DNA from: Thermoplasmata archaeon
GTDB taxonomy: Archaea; Thermoplasmatota; E2; DHVEG-1
NCBI GenBank assembly: GCA_020054475.1
Contig: JAHWGJ010000016.1
Coordinates: 1 to 38,598 of the forward strand
Direction of reading: 5' to 3'
DNA: 38,598 nt
In this document: piece by piece, positions 1-9,813 of the stretch
Layout: the number at the start of each line of letters is the position of its first letter
How positions within the stretch are numbered: the stretch's first letter is position 1
Position numbers and translations under genes: made by a program
Notes under the pieces: generated by a model
Told to the model about the DNA's origin: nothing
Databases searched by the model: none
Seen by the model: the letters and a program-made list of their open reading frames with translations, nothing else

Positions 1-81
1 AAAGGTTTTAAATCTTTTTATTAAAAAAATGATAAAATAATATTATCTATATTTAAATATTTTATAATAATTTTATCAATG

Positions 82-597
82 TTATTCATTTTTTATTTTC
101 AATAAATCATCAATTATTATTTCGGCAGTCCATTTTGCTACTTTACCAGATACATCAGTACATTTATCTACATGGGCTCCTGCTTTTTCAAATTCAATAT
201 AATCATTTTTATCTAATAAATCAAACGTTCTTCCAAAAATTTTTTTATGAACTCCTTTACAAACAGGAGATTGATATTCGTTAACGAATTTATCATATAA
301 TTTTTTTGAATATTTAAAAACAAGTCTTTTTCTTTTTCCTTCTTTAAAATCATTATATTCTCTTCCAACAATTGAACTAATTGCAACAAGACCACCAATC
401 AAAGCTCCGCAGGTTCCTTCTGTTGATAAAGACGTTCCACCAGCTAAAGCATCAACTGCTTTAATTATATCTGGATCACCGATATCTAAAGTTTCATATA
501 ATGCAGCTAATACACATTGTGGACAACTTCCCAATTCAGCTTCATATTTAAAAGCTAAATTATATACTTCATCAACTAATTCCTTTCTTTTATTCAT
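82..597 (-). CDS. C_GCAxxG_C_C family (putative redox-active) protein
   Basis: 171 aa ORF with conserved Cys and Gly-rich pattern (GSCPQCVLAAL...GTCGALIGGL...CTDVSGKVAKW). Confidence 0.8.
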   Translation of the reverse strand: MNKRKELVDEVYNLAFKYEAELGSCPQCVLAALYETLDIGDPDIIKAVDALAGGTSLSTEGTCGALIGGLVAISSIVGREYNDFKEGKRKRLVFKYSKKLYDKFVNEYQSPVCKGVHKKIFGRTFDLLDKNDYIEFEKAGAHVDKCTDVSGKVAKWTAEIIIDDLLKIKNE

Positions 598-630
598 TCT
601 ATCACAACTTTTAATTTATATTCAATAAAT

Positions 631-1230
631 TTATGTAATTAAAATATCCAAAATTTTAGAAAATTTATTAACTTTGTAGTCAGCATTAATATTTATACCA
701 ATTACTTTACATTCTAGATTTTTACCTGCTTCAATATCACTTATAGTATCCCCTATTATTACTACCTCTTTTGGTTGAACATCAAGTAATTTACAGGCTT
801 TAATAATAATTTCAGGATTTGGTTTTCCATATTTTACATCATCACTAGTAACAATGATATTAAAATATTTTAAAATATTAAATTTTTCAAGCAAATATTG
901 GGCAATTTTTTTCGGTGTGTTAGTTATTATTCCTTTTTTAAAATATTTTAGATATTTCAAAGTTAATTCAACATCAGAAAAAATTTTGACTCTATCGATA
1001 TTCTTAAGATACGTTTTATTGACAATGTCCAATGCTTTATTAGGTAATCCCAATAATTCTAAAGTATTATTTACATCATTTCCCCAAAATTTTTCATTAA
1101 ATAAATCAAGACTTATTGGTTTATGATCAAAATATTCTAAAGCCATATTTAATGATAATAACCATACATCTGCTGAATTTACTATAACACCATCCAAATC
1201 AAATAATAATGTAGTCGGTTCAAATTTCAT
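631..1230 (-). CDS. HAD-superfamily hydrolase (phosphoglycolate phosphatase-like)
   Basis: LLFDLDGVIVNS motif, IITNTPK, KPNPEII and GDTISDIEAGKN motifs. Confidence 0.9.
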   Translation of the reverse strand: MKFEPTTLLFDLDGVIVNSADVWLLSLNMALEYFDHKPISLDLFNEKFWGNDVNNTLELLGLPNKALDIVNKTYLKNIDRVKIFSDVELTLKYLKYFKKGIITNTPKKIAQYLLEKFNILKYFNIIVTSDDVKYGKPNPEIIIKACKLLDVQPKEVVIIGDTISDIEAGKNLECKVIGININADYKVNKFSKILDILIT

Positions 1231-1324
1231 ATTACTTCTTCCGCAAATTATGTATTGATATTAGATAATAAAACTTTTTTAAAAATGAAAAAAATATTTT
1301 AATATATAATTTAATGTTAATTAA

Positions 1325-1723
1325 ATGATTGAATTAAAATTAAGTTCAAAAAAAAGAAATGAAATGATTGATATTACAAGTGATATTGTAAAAATTGTTA
1401 AAAAAGAAAAAATTGAAAATGGATTTTTAATTATTTTTATTCCTCACACAACAGCAGGAATAATAATTAACGAAGGTGCTGATAAAAATGTCAAACACGA
1501 TATTATCGAAAAATTAAAAGAGATATTTCCAATGAATAACGATTACCTTCATTTAGAAGGTAATAGTGATGCACATATTAAAACAAGTTTATTTGGATCA
1601 TCAGAAATAATTCTTATTGAAAAAAACAATTTGATATTGGGGACTTGGCAGCATATTTTTTTCTATGAAGGAGATGGTCCAAGAAATCGAAGAATTTTAG
1701 TTAAAGTTATAAGTAATTTATAA
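1325..1723 (+). CDS. YjbQ family protein (UPF0047, secondary thiamine-phosphate synthase-like)
   Basis: IFIPHTTAGIIINEGAD ... HLEGNSDAHIKTSLFGSSEIILIEKNNLILGTWQHIFFYEGDGPRNRRI is characteristic of YjbQ. Confidence 0.9.
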   Translation: MIELKLSSKKRNEMIDITSDIVKIVKKEKIENGFLIIFIPHTTAGIIINEGADKNVKHDIIEKLKEIFPMNNDYLHLEGNSDAHIKTSLFGSSEIILIEKNNLILGTWQHIFFYEGDGPRNRRILVKVISNL

Positions 1724-2099
1724 ATTAGAATATCTGTTATTTTATCATAATAACTTCATACTATTTGGGCCCAGGTAGAAATTTAAAAATATAAATATTA
1801 TTATTTAGTTTAATTAATTAAATATTTATATGAAAGGTTATGTTAAAATGTCATTTTTGTAATAATATCAGAAATATTTTATATATTTTAATTTCAAGAA
1901 ATATCAAATATGAAAATTATTAATTTATCAAATAAGGATGGATTTTATTTTTTTACATTTTTTTTTTATATATCATGCATTGTAATTATAAATATATAAT
2001 AAATATTCATTTTTCAAAAACAATTTGATGTTTATTAAATAAATGTAAAAGAGTAAATTTATTATTATATTATGAATTACACTAAAATCGGTAAATAAA

Positions 2100-2654
2100 T
2101 TGAAACAAAATAAAATATATTATATTCATGGTTATTTATCTAGTCCTCAATCAAGAAAAGGGGAATTGTTAAAAGAAAAATTGAATGTTATACCAATTAA
2201 ATATCGAGATTGTGAACCAGAGAATTTGGAAATATCTGATTGTTTAAAAAATATTTATGATAAAATACGAAATGATAAAGAAGCCATTCTTATTGGTTCT
2301 TCATTTGGCGGATATCTCTCTGTAAGAGCTTCAAAAACATCTCAAAATATTAAAAAATTGATATTATTGAATCCATCAATTATTCCCCCTGAAGTGGATA
2401 TTAATACGATTAAAAATATGCCAATAAGAATTCTAAAAGAAATGAAGGACATTAATTTATTTAACAGTAAACTAGAAAGTTCAATTTATATTATTTTAGG
2501 TTCTGAAGATATAGTTGTTCCAAATTGTTGGAGTATAGAATTCGCTAAAGCCCAGAAAGCTAAGTTATTATTTTTAAATGATGATCATAGTTTTTCAAAA
2601 AATCTTGGTAAAATTCCAAATATTATTAATCAGATTATAAACCAAAAAAATTAA
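2100..2654 (+). CDS. YqiA-like alpha/beta-hydrolase (esterase)
   Basis: YIHGYLSSPQSRKG, IGSSFGGYLSVRAS nucleophile elbow, DDHSF; TTG start. Confidence 0.8.
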   Translation: MKQNKIYYIHGYLSSPQSRKGELLKEKLNVIPIKYRDCEPENLEISDCLKNIYDKIRNDKEAILIGSSFGGYLSVRASKTSQNIKKLILLNPSIIPPEVDINTIKNMPIRILKEMKDINLFNSKLESSIYIILGSEDIVVPNCWSIEFAKAQKAKLLFLNDDHSFSKNLGKIPNIINQIINQKN

Positions 2655-2686
2655 TTTATGTATTCTATTACGAGTTTGATATTAAG

Positions 2687-3646
2687 ATGTTTGATATTTG
2701 GATTGAGAAATATAGGCCTAAGGTTCTAAACGATGTTGTAGGTCAAGATGATATTATTGAACGATTAAAAGCTTATGTAAAAATGAGAAATGTTCCTCAT
2801 CTTATTTTTTCAGGATCAGCGGGCACAGGTAAAACTACAAGTGCATTAGCTTTATCTAGAGAATTATTCGGTGAGAGTTGGAAACAAAATTTTATTGAAT
2901 TAAACGCAAGTGATGAGAGAGGAATAAACATTATAAGGGGGAAAATTAAAAACTTTGCTAGAACTGCACCAATGGGACAAAATCAATTTAAAATTATTTT
3001 TTTAGATGAAGCAGATTCACTTACAATGGATGCTCAAGCTGCTTTAAGAAGAACAATTGAAAAATATTCTCATATATGTAGATTTATATTATCAATCAAT
3101 TACTCTTCAAAAATTATTGAACCAATTCAATCAAGATGTACTGTTTTTAGATTTGGTTTAATTAAACCAGATTCAGTTAAAAATTATCTTCAAAAAATTG
3201 CTAAGGAAGAAAAACTTGAAATTACACAGGATGGTATTGAAACTTTAATTTTTGTTTCAAAAGGTGATCTTAGAAAAGCAATAAATGTTTTACAAGTAGG
3301 GGCATCAATTAGTAAAAAAATTACAGCTGAATTATTATTTGAAACAAGTTCAATTGCAAAACCAGGAGATGTAAAATTACTTATTAATTCTGCTTTATCA
3401 GGCAATTTTATGGCAGCAAGAAATCAATTATATGATCTTTTATTAAAATATGGTTTAAGTGGCGAAGATTTAATAAAACAAATTCATCAAACCATTTTTG
3501 ATCTCACCATATCTGACGAAAGTAAAATTAAACTAATAGAAAAAACTGGTGAAACTGAATTTAGATTAGTTGAAGGATGCAATGATCACATACAATTAGA
3601 GGCGTTATTGGCACAATTTGCAAAGGAAGGTGAAAAATTAAGATAG
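2687..3646 (+). CDS. rfcS: Replication factor C small subunit
   Basis: WIEKYRPKVLNDVVGQ, Walker A GSAGTGKTT, DEAD box, sensor SRCTVFRF. Confidence 0.97.
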   Translation: MFDIWIEKYRPKVLNDVVGQDDIIERLKAYVKMRNVPHLIFSGSAGTGKTTSALALSRELFGESWKQNFIELNASDERGINIIRGKIKNFARTAPMGQNQFKIIFLDEADSLTMDAQAALRRTIEKYSHICRFILSINYSSKIIEPIQSRCTVFRFGLIKPDSVKNYLQKIAKEEKLEITQDGIETLIFVSKGDLRKAINVLQVGASISKKITAELLFETSSIAKPGDVKLLINSALSGNFMAARNQLYDLLLKYGLSGEDLIKQIHQTIFDLTISDESKIKLIEKTGETEFRLVEGCNDHIQLEALLAQFAKEGEKLR

Positions 3647-4975
3647 ATTTTTTTTGATAAAATCATTAACAATTTTTTCTAATTCATCAGATGTGCTTTT
3701 TCCAACATCGTATTTAACTCTAAGAATTTTTTTATTAGTTTTTATTATTCGATTTAAATCTATTGGGGTTCCACTAACCACAATATCACAATCTGCGTTA
3801 TTTATTGTTTGTTCAAGTTCATCAATTTGATTTTTTCCATAACCCATAGCCGGTAAAACATTTGTCATATGGCTATATTTATCGAATGTTTCTTTTATGG
3901 ATCCCACTGCAAATCTCCTTGGATCTATTATCTCTTTTGCATTATTGTCTTTAGCAGCAACTATTCCTGCACCATATTTCATGCCCCCGTGAGTAACTGT
4001 TGGCCCATCTTCAATTACTAAGACTCTTTTACCTGTAATTAATTCAGGATTTTCAACATCTACTGATGATATTCCGTTTATGATCTTTGATTCAGGATTA
4101 ATTTTTACTATATTTTTTCTAACTGTTTCAATATCTTCTCTTTTTGCTGTATTTACTTTATTAATAATAATTATATCAGCAGCTATTGCATTAACCTCAC
4201 CTGGATAATAAGATATTTCATGACCAGGGCGATGAGGATCGGCTAAAGTAATCAATAGATTTGATTTGTAAAATGAAAAATCATTGTTACCACCATCCCA
4301 TATGATAACATCAGCTTCTTTTTCAGCTTCTAATAATATTTTTTCATAATCTACACCCGAAAAAATCACTCCACCCATATCAATATATGGTTCATATTCT
4401 TCCCTTTCTTCTATAGTGCAATTATATTTATCTAAATCACTATATGATGCAAAGCGTTGACATATCTGAGTCGTTAAATCTTTATCATAAGGCATTGGAT
4501 GACGAATTGAGGCAACTTTTAATCCCTTTTTACGAAATAATTCAAAAATTTTTCTTGATATCTGAGATTTCCCGCAGCCGGTTCTAACCGCACAAACTGC
4601 AATAACAGGTTTTTTTGATTTTATCATAGTATTTTTTGGTCCAAGTAATGTAAAATCAGCTCCAGCTGCATTTACTATTGCTGATTTCTTCATAACATAT
4701 GAATAAGTTAAATCACTATATGCAAAAATAACCTCATCAATATTGAATTTTTTAATTAAATTTGTTAATTCATCCTCAGAATATATTGGGATTCCATCGG
4801 GATATAATTCACCTGATAATTCCGTGGGATATTTTCTTCCAGCAATATCAGGAATTTGTGTAGCTGTAAAAGCAACAACCTCATATTCTTTATTATTTCT
4901 AAAATATACGTTAAAATTATGAAAATCTCTACCAGCTGCCCCCATGATGATAATTTTTGTTTTTTTAGTAATCAT
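3638..4975 (-). CDS. Cyclic 2,3-diphosphoglycerate synthetase-like protein
   Basis: GAAGRDFHNFNVYFRNN..., VRTGCGKSQISR P-loop, DGPTVTHGGMKYGAG; convergent 9-bp overlap with rfcS. Confidence 0.85.
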   Translation of the reverse strand: MITKKTKIIIMGAAGRDFHNFNVYFRNNKEYEVVAFTATQIPDIAGRKYPTELSGELYPDGIPIYSEDELTNLIKKFNIDEVIFAYSDLTYSYVMKKSAIVNAAGADFTLLGPKNTMIKSKKPVIAVCAVRTGCGKSQISRKIFELFRKKGLKVASIRHPMPYDKDLTTQICQRFASYSDLDKYNCTIEEREEYEPYIDMGGVIFSGVDYEKILLEAEKEADVIIWDGGNNDFSFYKSNLLITLADPHRPGHEISYYPGEVNAIAADIIIINKVNTAKREDIETVRKNIVKINPESKIINGISSVDVENPELITGKRVLVIEDGPTVTHGGMKYGAGIVAAKDNNAKEIIDPRRFAVGSIKETFDKYSHMTNVLPAMGYGKNQIDELEQTINNADCDIVVSGTPIDLNRIIKTNKKILRVKYDVGKSTSDELEKIVNDFIKKNLS

Positions 4976-5188
4976 AGATGATAACCCCGGCTTGTCAGGG
5001 GTATATATTTTCCGTTTATAGACTTTTCTAGATAAGATATTTATCAGTTTTATACTTTTTTTTTTATTTAAATTTTGGTCATGTAATTAATTTTATGTAA
5101 ATATATTATATTTTTTCCAATAGGATAATAACAAGTAATAAATAGATTAAATTAATTATATTCATATATTAATAAAAATTGATTGAAC

Positions 5189-7333
5189 ATGAAAAAATTA
5201 ATAGCATTAATATTTACAGCACTTTTTATATTGAGCAATTACTCAGTTGCCTCTGAAATTAATAATAATGATGAAGATATTCAGATTATAATTGATACGA
5301 TATCTTTTTCAAATATTATAATAAAAGAAAAAAAAGAGTACGTATCTATTGAATTAAATGAATCTACATCAAAACTAGTTGAACCAGGAAAACCAATTTT
5401 ACCAATAATAACAAAATTTTTCACCTTTCCATTAGGGACAAAAATTCATGAAATAACTGTAACATATGAGACAAGAGACATAATTTTAAATAAAACCATT
5501 CAAGTTTCTCCAACACCATTTTATAATTCGCGAATTGAACAAAAAAATAAATTAAACAATTTTTTCAAATACTTTGATAAAGAAAATTACAAAATATACC
5601 CAGATAAAATTTATTATATATCTAAGGGGGCTGGCCATAATAATAATGAGCAAATAAATTTTTTAAAGTTAAGTTTTAATCCACAATACATTCCGATTAA
5701 AAATATCATTTTAATAGCAGATGACATCAAAATAGAGATAAAATATTCATATTCATTTAATAATTTAAAAATCTCTAATGATTATGATATGGTTATTATT
5801 TCTCCTGAAGAATATTCTCAATCGTTGCAGAAATTAATTGAACATAAAAATAATATTGGAATCCAAACTTTTCTAAAAAACACTGAAGATATTTATGATG
5901 AATATGAAGGTAGAGATGAAATTGAAAAAATTAAATATTTCATTAAATATTCTATAGAAAATTGGAACATCAAATATGTTTTACTTGTTGGTGGCGCTGA
6001 GAAACTCCCTGCAAGATATACTCATATATTTTTTGAAGAATTTGATTTATATCATATTCCGGGAGAATGGATATTTCCCTCTGATTTATATTATGCTGAT
6101 ATTTACAACTTCAATGGAACTTTCTCAAGTTGGGATACTAATAATAACAATATTTTTGCCGAATATAATTGGAAAGGAAAAAATGATGAAATAGATCTAT
6201 ATCCTGATGTCAATCTTGGAAGACTTGCATGTATCGATACCAATGAAGTTGAGATATGTGTCGATAAAATAATTACTTATGAACAAGATAAAGCATATTC
6301 ACAAAATTGGTTTAATAATATTACATATATTGGGGGTGATTCATTAGCAGGAGATGAATTTGAAATTGATGAAGGTGAATATGTACATCAAAAAATAATG
6401 GAAATCCTTAAAGGATATAATCAAATAAAAATATGGGCATCCAATTATAAATTATTTGATGTGGAAAATATAAATATGGCAATAAACAATGGTTCAGGTT
6501 TTGTTTTTTTTAATGGGCATGGTAACTTAGATTTATGGGGGACTCATCCTCATGGAAATAATAATAGATGGATTCCTGAAGGTTTCTATAAAAATCATCA
6601 TATTGAATCTCTAAATAATGAAAATAAGCTTCCAATAATTATTTCAGATGCTTGTTATCATTGTACATATAATGTGAAAAATGATTGTTTTGGATGGAAA
6701 TTTTTAACTAATCCAAATGGTGGAGCTATTGCCTTTATAGGTGGAACAGATGTAGATCTATCTTATCCGGGATATGATATAATTACAAAAGGAGTTGAAA
6801 AATTATGTTTAGAATTATCTAAACATTATATGAATGGTACAAGAACATTTGGAGAATTATGGACAAAATCAATTACATCATATATATTATCAGCTCCAAT
6901 GGATGAAATTGATTTAATCACCATAGTAGAATCACAACCATTTGGGGATCCTTCATTAATAATTGCTAGCGAATCTCAACCACCAATAAAACCTGAAAAA
7001 CCTAATGGTACAATAAATGGACAAATTAAAACAGAATATACTTATTCAACAATATCATTTGATCCAGAAAATGATAAGATATTTTATTTATTTGAATGGG
7101 GTGATGGAACAAATACTGATTGGATAGGTCCTTATGAATCAGGAGAAAAAGTTGAAGCAAATCATACATGGATGGAAAAAGGAAATTATAATTTAAGAGT
7201 TAAAGCAAAAGATGAAAATGGAGTGCAAAGTGATTGGTCAGATCCTTTGCCAATAAATATGCCATATAATGAAAAAATAAATTTCATAAGATTTTTTATT
7301 AATTTTTTTGAAAGATATTTTAACAATAACTAA
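5189..7333 (+). CDS. Secreted C25 (gingipain-like) cysteine peptidase with C-terminal PKD-like domain
   Basis: Signal peptide; VLLVGGAEKLPAR; FVFFNGHGNLDLWG (His) and SDACYHCTY (Cys) motifs; GDPSLII; C-terminal YLFEWGDGTNTDW...YNLRVKAKDENGVQSDWSDPL. ATG at 5189 preferred over the TTG at 5183. Confidence 0.9.
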   Translation: MKKLIALIFTALFILSNYSVASEINNNDEDIQIIIDTISFSNIIIKEKKEYVSIELNESTSKLVEPGKPILPIITKFFTFPLGTKIHEITVTYETRDIILNKTIQVSPTPFYNSRIEQKNKLNNFFKYFDKENYKIYPDKIYYISKGAGHNNNEQINFLKLSFNPQYIPIKNIILIADDIKIEIKYSYSFNNLKISNDYDMVIISPEEYSQSLQKLIEHKNNIGIQTFLKNTEDIYDEYEGRDEIEKIKYFIKYSIENWNIKYVLLVGGAEKLPARYTHIFFEEFDLYHIPGEWIFPSDLYYADIYNFNGTFSSWDTNNNNIFAEYNWKGKNDEIDLYPDVNLGRLACIDTNEVEICVDKIITYEQDKAYSQNWFNNITYIGGDSLAGDEFEIDEGEYVHQKIMEILKGYNQIKIWASNYKLFDVENINMAINNGSGFVFFNGHGNLDLWGTHPHGNNNRWIPEGFYKNHHIESLNNENKLPIIISDACYHCTYNVKNDCFGWKFLTNPNGGAIAFIGGTDVDLSYPGYDIITKGVEKLCLELSKHYMNGTRTFGELWTKSITSYILSAPMDEIDLITIVESQPFGDPSLIIASESQPPIKPEKPNGTINGQIKTEYTYSTISFDPENDKIFYLFEWGDGTNTDWIGPYESGEKVEANHTWMEKGNYNLRVKAKDENGVQSDWSDPLPINMPYNEKINFIRFFINFFERYFNNN

Positions 7334-7387
7334 CACATTTTTAAGTTAAATATCTATAATTAATAAATATCATATTTCAAATAAAAA

Positions 7388-8504
7388 TTAATCTAATTTC
7401 TTCACTAATTCTTCCGCTACTTCTAAACTGGAGTTATTTCCTCCTAAATCATATGTTTTTACTTTACCCTCTTTAATAACAAAGGATATAGCTTTTTCAA
7501 TTTTGTTTGCAATTTTTTTTCTCCAAGCCAATCTAACATCATTTTTAAAGATAAAATCATGGCAGTCGGATTAACTTTGTATTGTCCTGCATATTTTGGT
7601 GCAGAACCATGGGTTGGTTCAAAAACTGCAAAATTATCGCCAATATTACCACTAGCTGCAAACCCTAGTCCTCCAATGATTTGAGCTGATAAATCATATA
7701 ATATCTCCAAACATATTTGAAGAAACAAGAACATCATAATCTTGAGGATTTTTTACAAGCTACATACACATAGCATCTATATTTGTTTCCCAAAATTTAA
7801 TATTGGGATACTTCTCTGAAATTTTTCTATCTTCCTTTGTCATCATGCCGCTAGTTTCTCTAATTACATTAGGTTTTTCCACAAGGGTAACACTTTTTCT
7901 ATCATGTTTTTGGGCATATTCAAATGCTTTTCGGATTATTCTACTACAACCAGCTTTTGTGAAAATTCTTGTTGATATTGCAATTTCATCAAGTGGTATA
8001 TTTTCAAATTTCTTCATTTTATCATGAGTCAAAAGAGCATTAAAAATATGATCTGGTACTGGACTAAATTCAACACCGGCATATAAACCTTGAGTATTTT
8101 CTCTAAAAACGACAAGATCTATATTATCACGATAATTTAATGGATTTCCTTCATAGGCTTTGCATGGTCTCATATTTGTATATAAATCAAAAATTTGTCT
8201 TAACCTCACTATTGGACTTGAATATATATGCCCTTTGTTTTTAATATCTGGAGAAAGTTCTTTTTGTGCTTCTATATTTGGTTTTGATGTTATAGCCCCA
8301 AACAATCCACAGTCTGATTCTTTTAACAAATCAATCGTTCTTTGAGTCAAGGGGATCTCCTTCTTTTTTCCAAAACTCCCAACCAATATCTCCCGGGATA
8401 TATTCAGCATTTAAATTAATTGAATCTAAAACAATTTTTGCAGCATCCATCACATCGTTTTCGACTCCATCTCCAGGTAAACAAGCAATATGATATTTCG
8501 ACAT
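7388..8504 (-). pseudogene. Isopropylmalate/isocitrate/homoisocitrate dehydrogenase family, disrupted
   Basis: One collinear protein is spread over several frames: MSKYHIACLPGDGVENDVMDAAK...EYIPGDIGWEFWKKEGDPL / TQRTIDLLKESDCGLFGAITSKP...NIDAMCM / stop / [20 protein letters not shown] / [19 protein letters not shown]...[10 protein letters not shown] / [39 protein letters not shown]. Confidence 0.9.
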
Positions 8505-8549
8505 AACTTGAGTTTAATTAAGATTTATTTTTTATAGTTTATTACTGTA

Positions 8550-9425
8550 CTATGTCCTAAGTTCTCCAAGGGTGGTTATTCTCTCAGCAAAGGCATTGTG
8601 TTTATGAATCGATTCTTCACTTTCACTTTTTACAATAACCAAAACGTCTTTAGGCAAATTTGAATATTTTTTTAATATTAATCTCAATATATCTCTAACA
8701 ACATCCTCAACAAATTTTGGATTTTTATGAGCATTAAAAACAATTTTACCTTCTTCATTTCGTTTTAAAATTCCATATGTTGGACTACTAAATGATTTTT
8801 CTGTAATATCAATGAGATCATTTGCATCAACAGATTTATCGTCAAATGGTACTTCAATCATCAAAGTTGTAATGTTGCGTTGATTATGCGTTGGCGGTAC
8901 TTCATTCTCTTTATAATGACCAATTTTTCTAATAACTTCTTTTGCACAGGGGCAGGTTGTCATACCTATTACCTTAACTCCAATTAATTTTTTTATTCCC
9001 CCATTCTTTTTTGCCTTTGCTTCAGCCACTAATTTATAGGGTTCTAATCCCTTTTTTCCAGAAGGGTATATTCTTTCTAGAAAATAATCGGCTTCAGCTC
9101 TTATTTCCGAATACGTTGCATAATCATGTTTTTTTAGCAAAAGTTTAGCAGTTTCTGCACAAAATGTTTCAAGATCAGGCACTGGTTTTGCTAAGTTCAT
9201 GTCAATAATTTCAGATACAAGTTCAAGATTTCGTGACATATGACTACCCTTTTGCGATGCGGGAAGATCGACAAAAAGATCCATTTTTACGACAAGAGAT
9301 ATAGATTTTTTCCTTGGTCTTTTTATACTTAAAAGTTTTTTAACTCCAGTTACTCCAACTCTTGTTAATTTAAAATTTGAATGTGAAGGGCTCGATTGAA
9401 CATCTGGTAAATCTATAGATTTGAT
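8550..9425 (-). CDS. mptA: GTP cyclohydrolase IV MptA (FolE2 family)
   Basis: SxxxSRNLE, GMTTCPCAKE, PTHNQRN motifs. Track ORF starts at internal ATG 9284, but the conserved N-terminus (IKSIDLPDVQ...LTRVGVTGVKKLLSIKRPRKKSISLVVKMDLFVDLP) continues in frame to an ATC at 9423-9425, six nt after AGGTGA; no ATG/GTG/TTG in that stretch. Confidence 0.85.
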   Translation of the reverse strand: MKSIDLPDVQSSPSHSNFKLTRVGVTGVKKLLSIKRPRKKSISLVVKMDLFVDLPASQKGSHMSRNLELVSEIIDMNLAKPVPDLETFCAETAKLLLKKHDYATYSEIRAEADYFLERIYPSGKKGLEPYKLVAEAKAKKNGGIKKLIGVKVIGMTTCPCAKEVIRKIGHYKENEVPPTHNQRNITTLMIEVPFDDKSVDANDLIDITEKSFSSPTYGILKRNEEGKIVFNAHKNPKFVEDVVRDILRLILKKYSNLPKDVLVIVKSESEESIHKHNAFAERITTLGELRT

Positions 9426-9533
9426 TACAAATCACCTAAACTTATTGTAGATAAACGTATTATATTAAATTTAGTATTTTACTCAATTTTGCAAAAAGTA
9501 AAATAAGACTCTTTATATTCAGAGAATAAAAAT

Positions 9534-9605
9534 GCCGCTGTGGCTTAGAGGTATAGCGATTCCTTGGTAAGGAATAGGTCGTGGGTTCAATTCCCACCAG
9601 CGGCT
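9534..9605 (+). tRNA. tRNA-Thr(GGT)
   Basis: Acceptor GCCGCTG/CAGCGGC, anticodon arm ATTCC-TTGGTAA-GGAAT, T arm GTGGG-TTCAATT-CCCAC. Confidence 0.95.
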
Positions 9606-9628
9606 CCATGTTACTATTTAGCATGATT
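9590..9628 (+). repeat. tRNA-Thr 3' end plus flank, att-like copy 1 (within the intact tRNA)
   Basis: attcccaccagcggctccatgttactatttagcatgatt; further copies at 23098 and 25363. Confidence 0.85.
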
Positions 9629-9685
9629 TAATAATCTTCAAATATATAACAAATATATTAAATTTAAAAAATGGTAATTTTTTAA

Positions 9686-9720
9686 GAGTTTTAAGCCTGT
9701 ATACAGAATTATAACATTAT
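9686..9720 (+). repeat. 35-bp direct repeat, copy 1
   Basis: gagttttaagcctgtatacagaattataacattat; compare 13363-13397 and 17061-17095. Confidence 0.9.
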
Positions 9721-9813
9721 CCAATGGTAAAACATTTTCTTTCCTTTCTTTTTATAGAATCATAGAAAAATTAAAATCTAACGGGCATCATATATATTAT
9801 TGGAGGGAGTAAT

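Noticed and set aside
7760-7762. In-frame TAG in the dehydrogenase gene as a recoding (e.g. pyrrolysine) site
   Set aside because: The position aligns with a Gln in DAMCMQLVKNP and the same gene has three independent frameshifts, so decay or sequence error is simpler.
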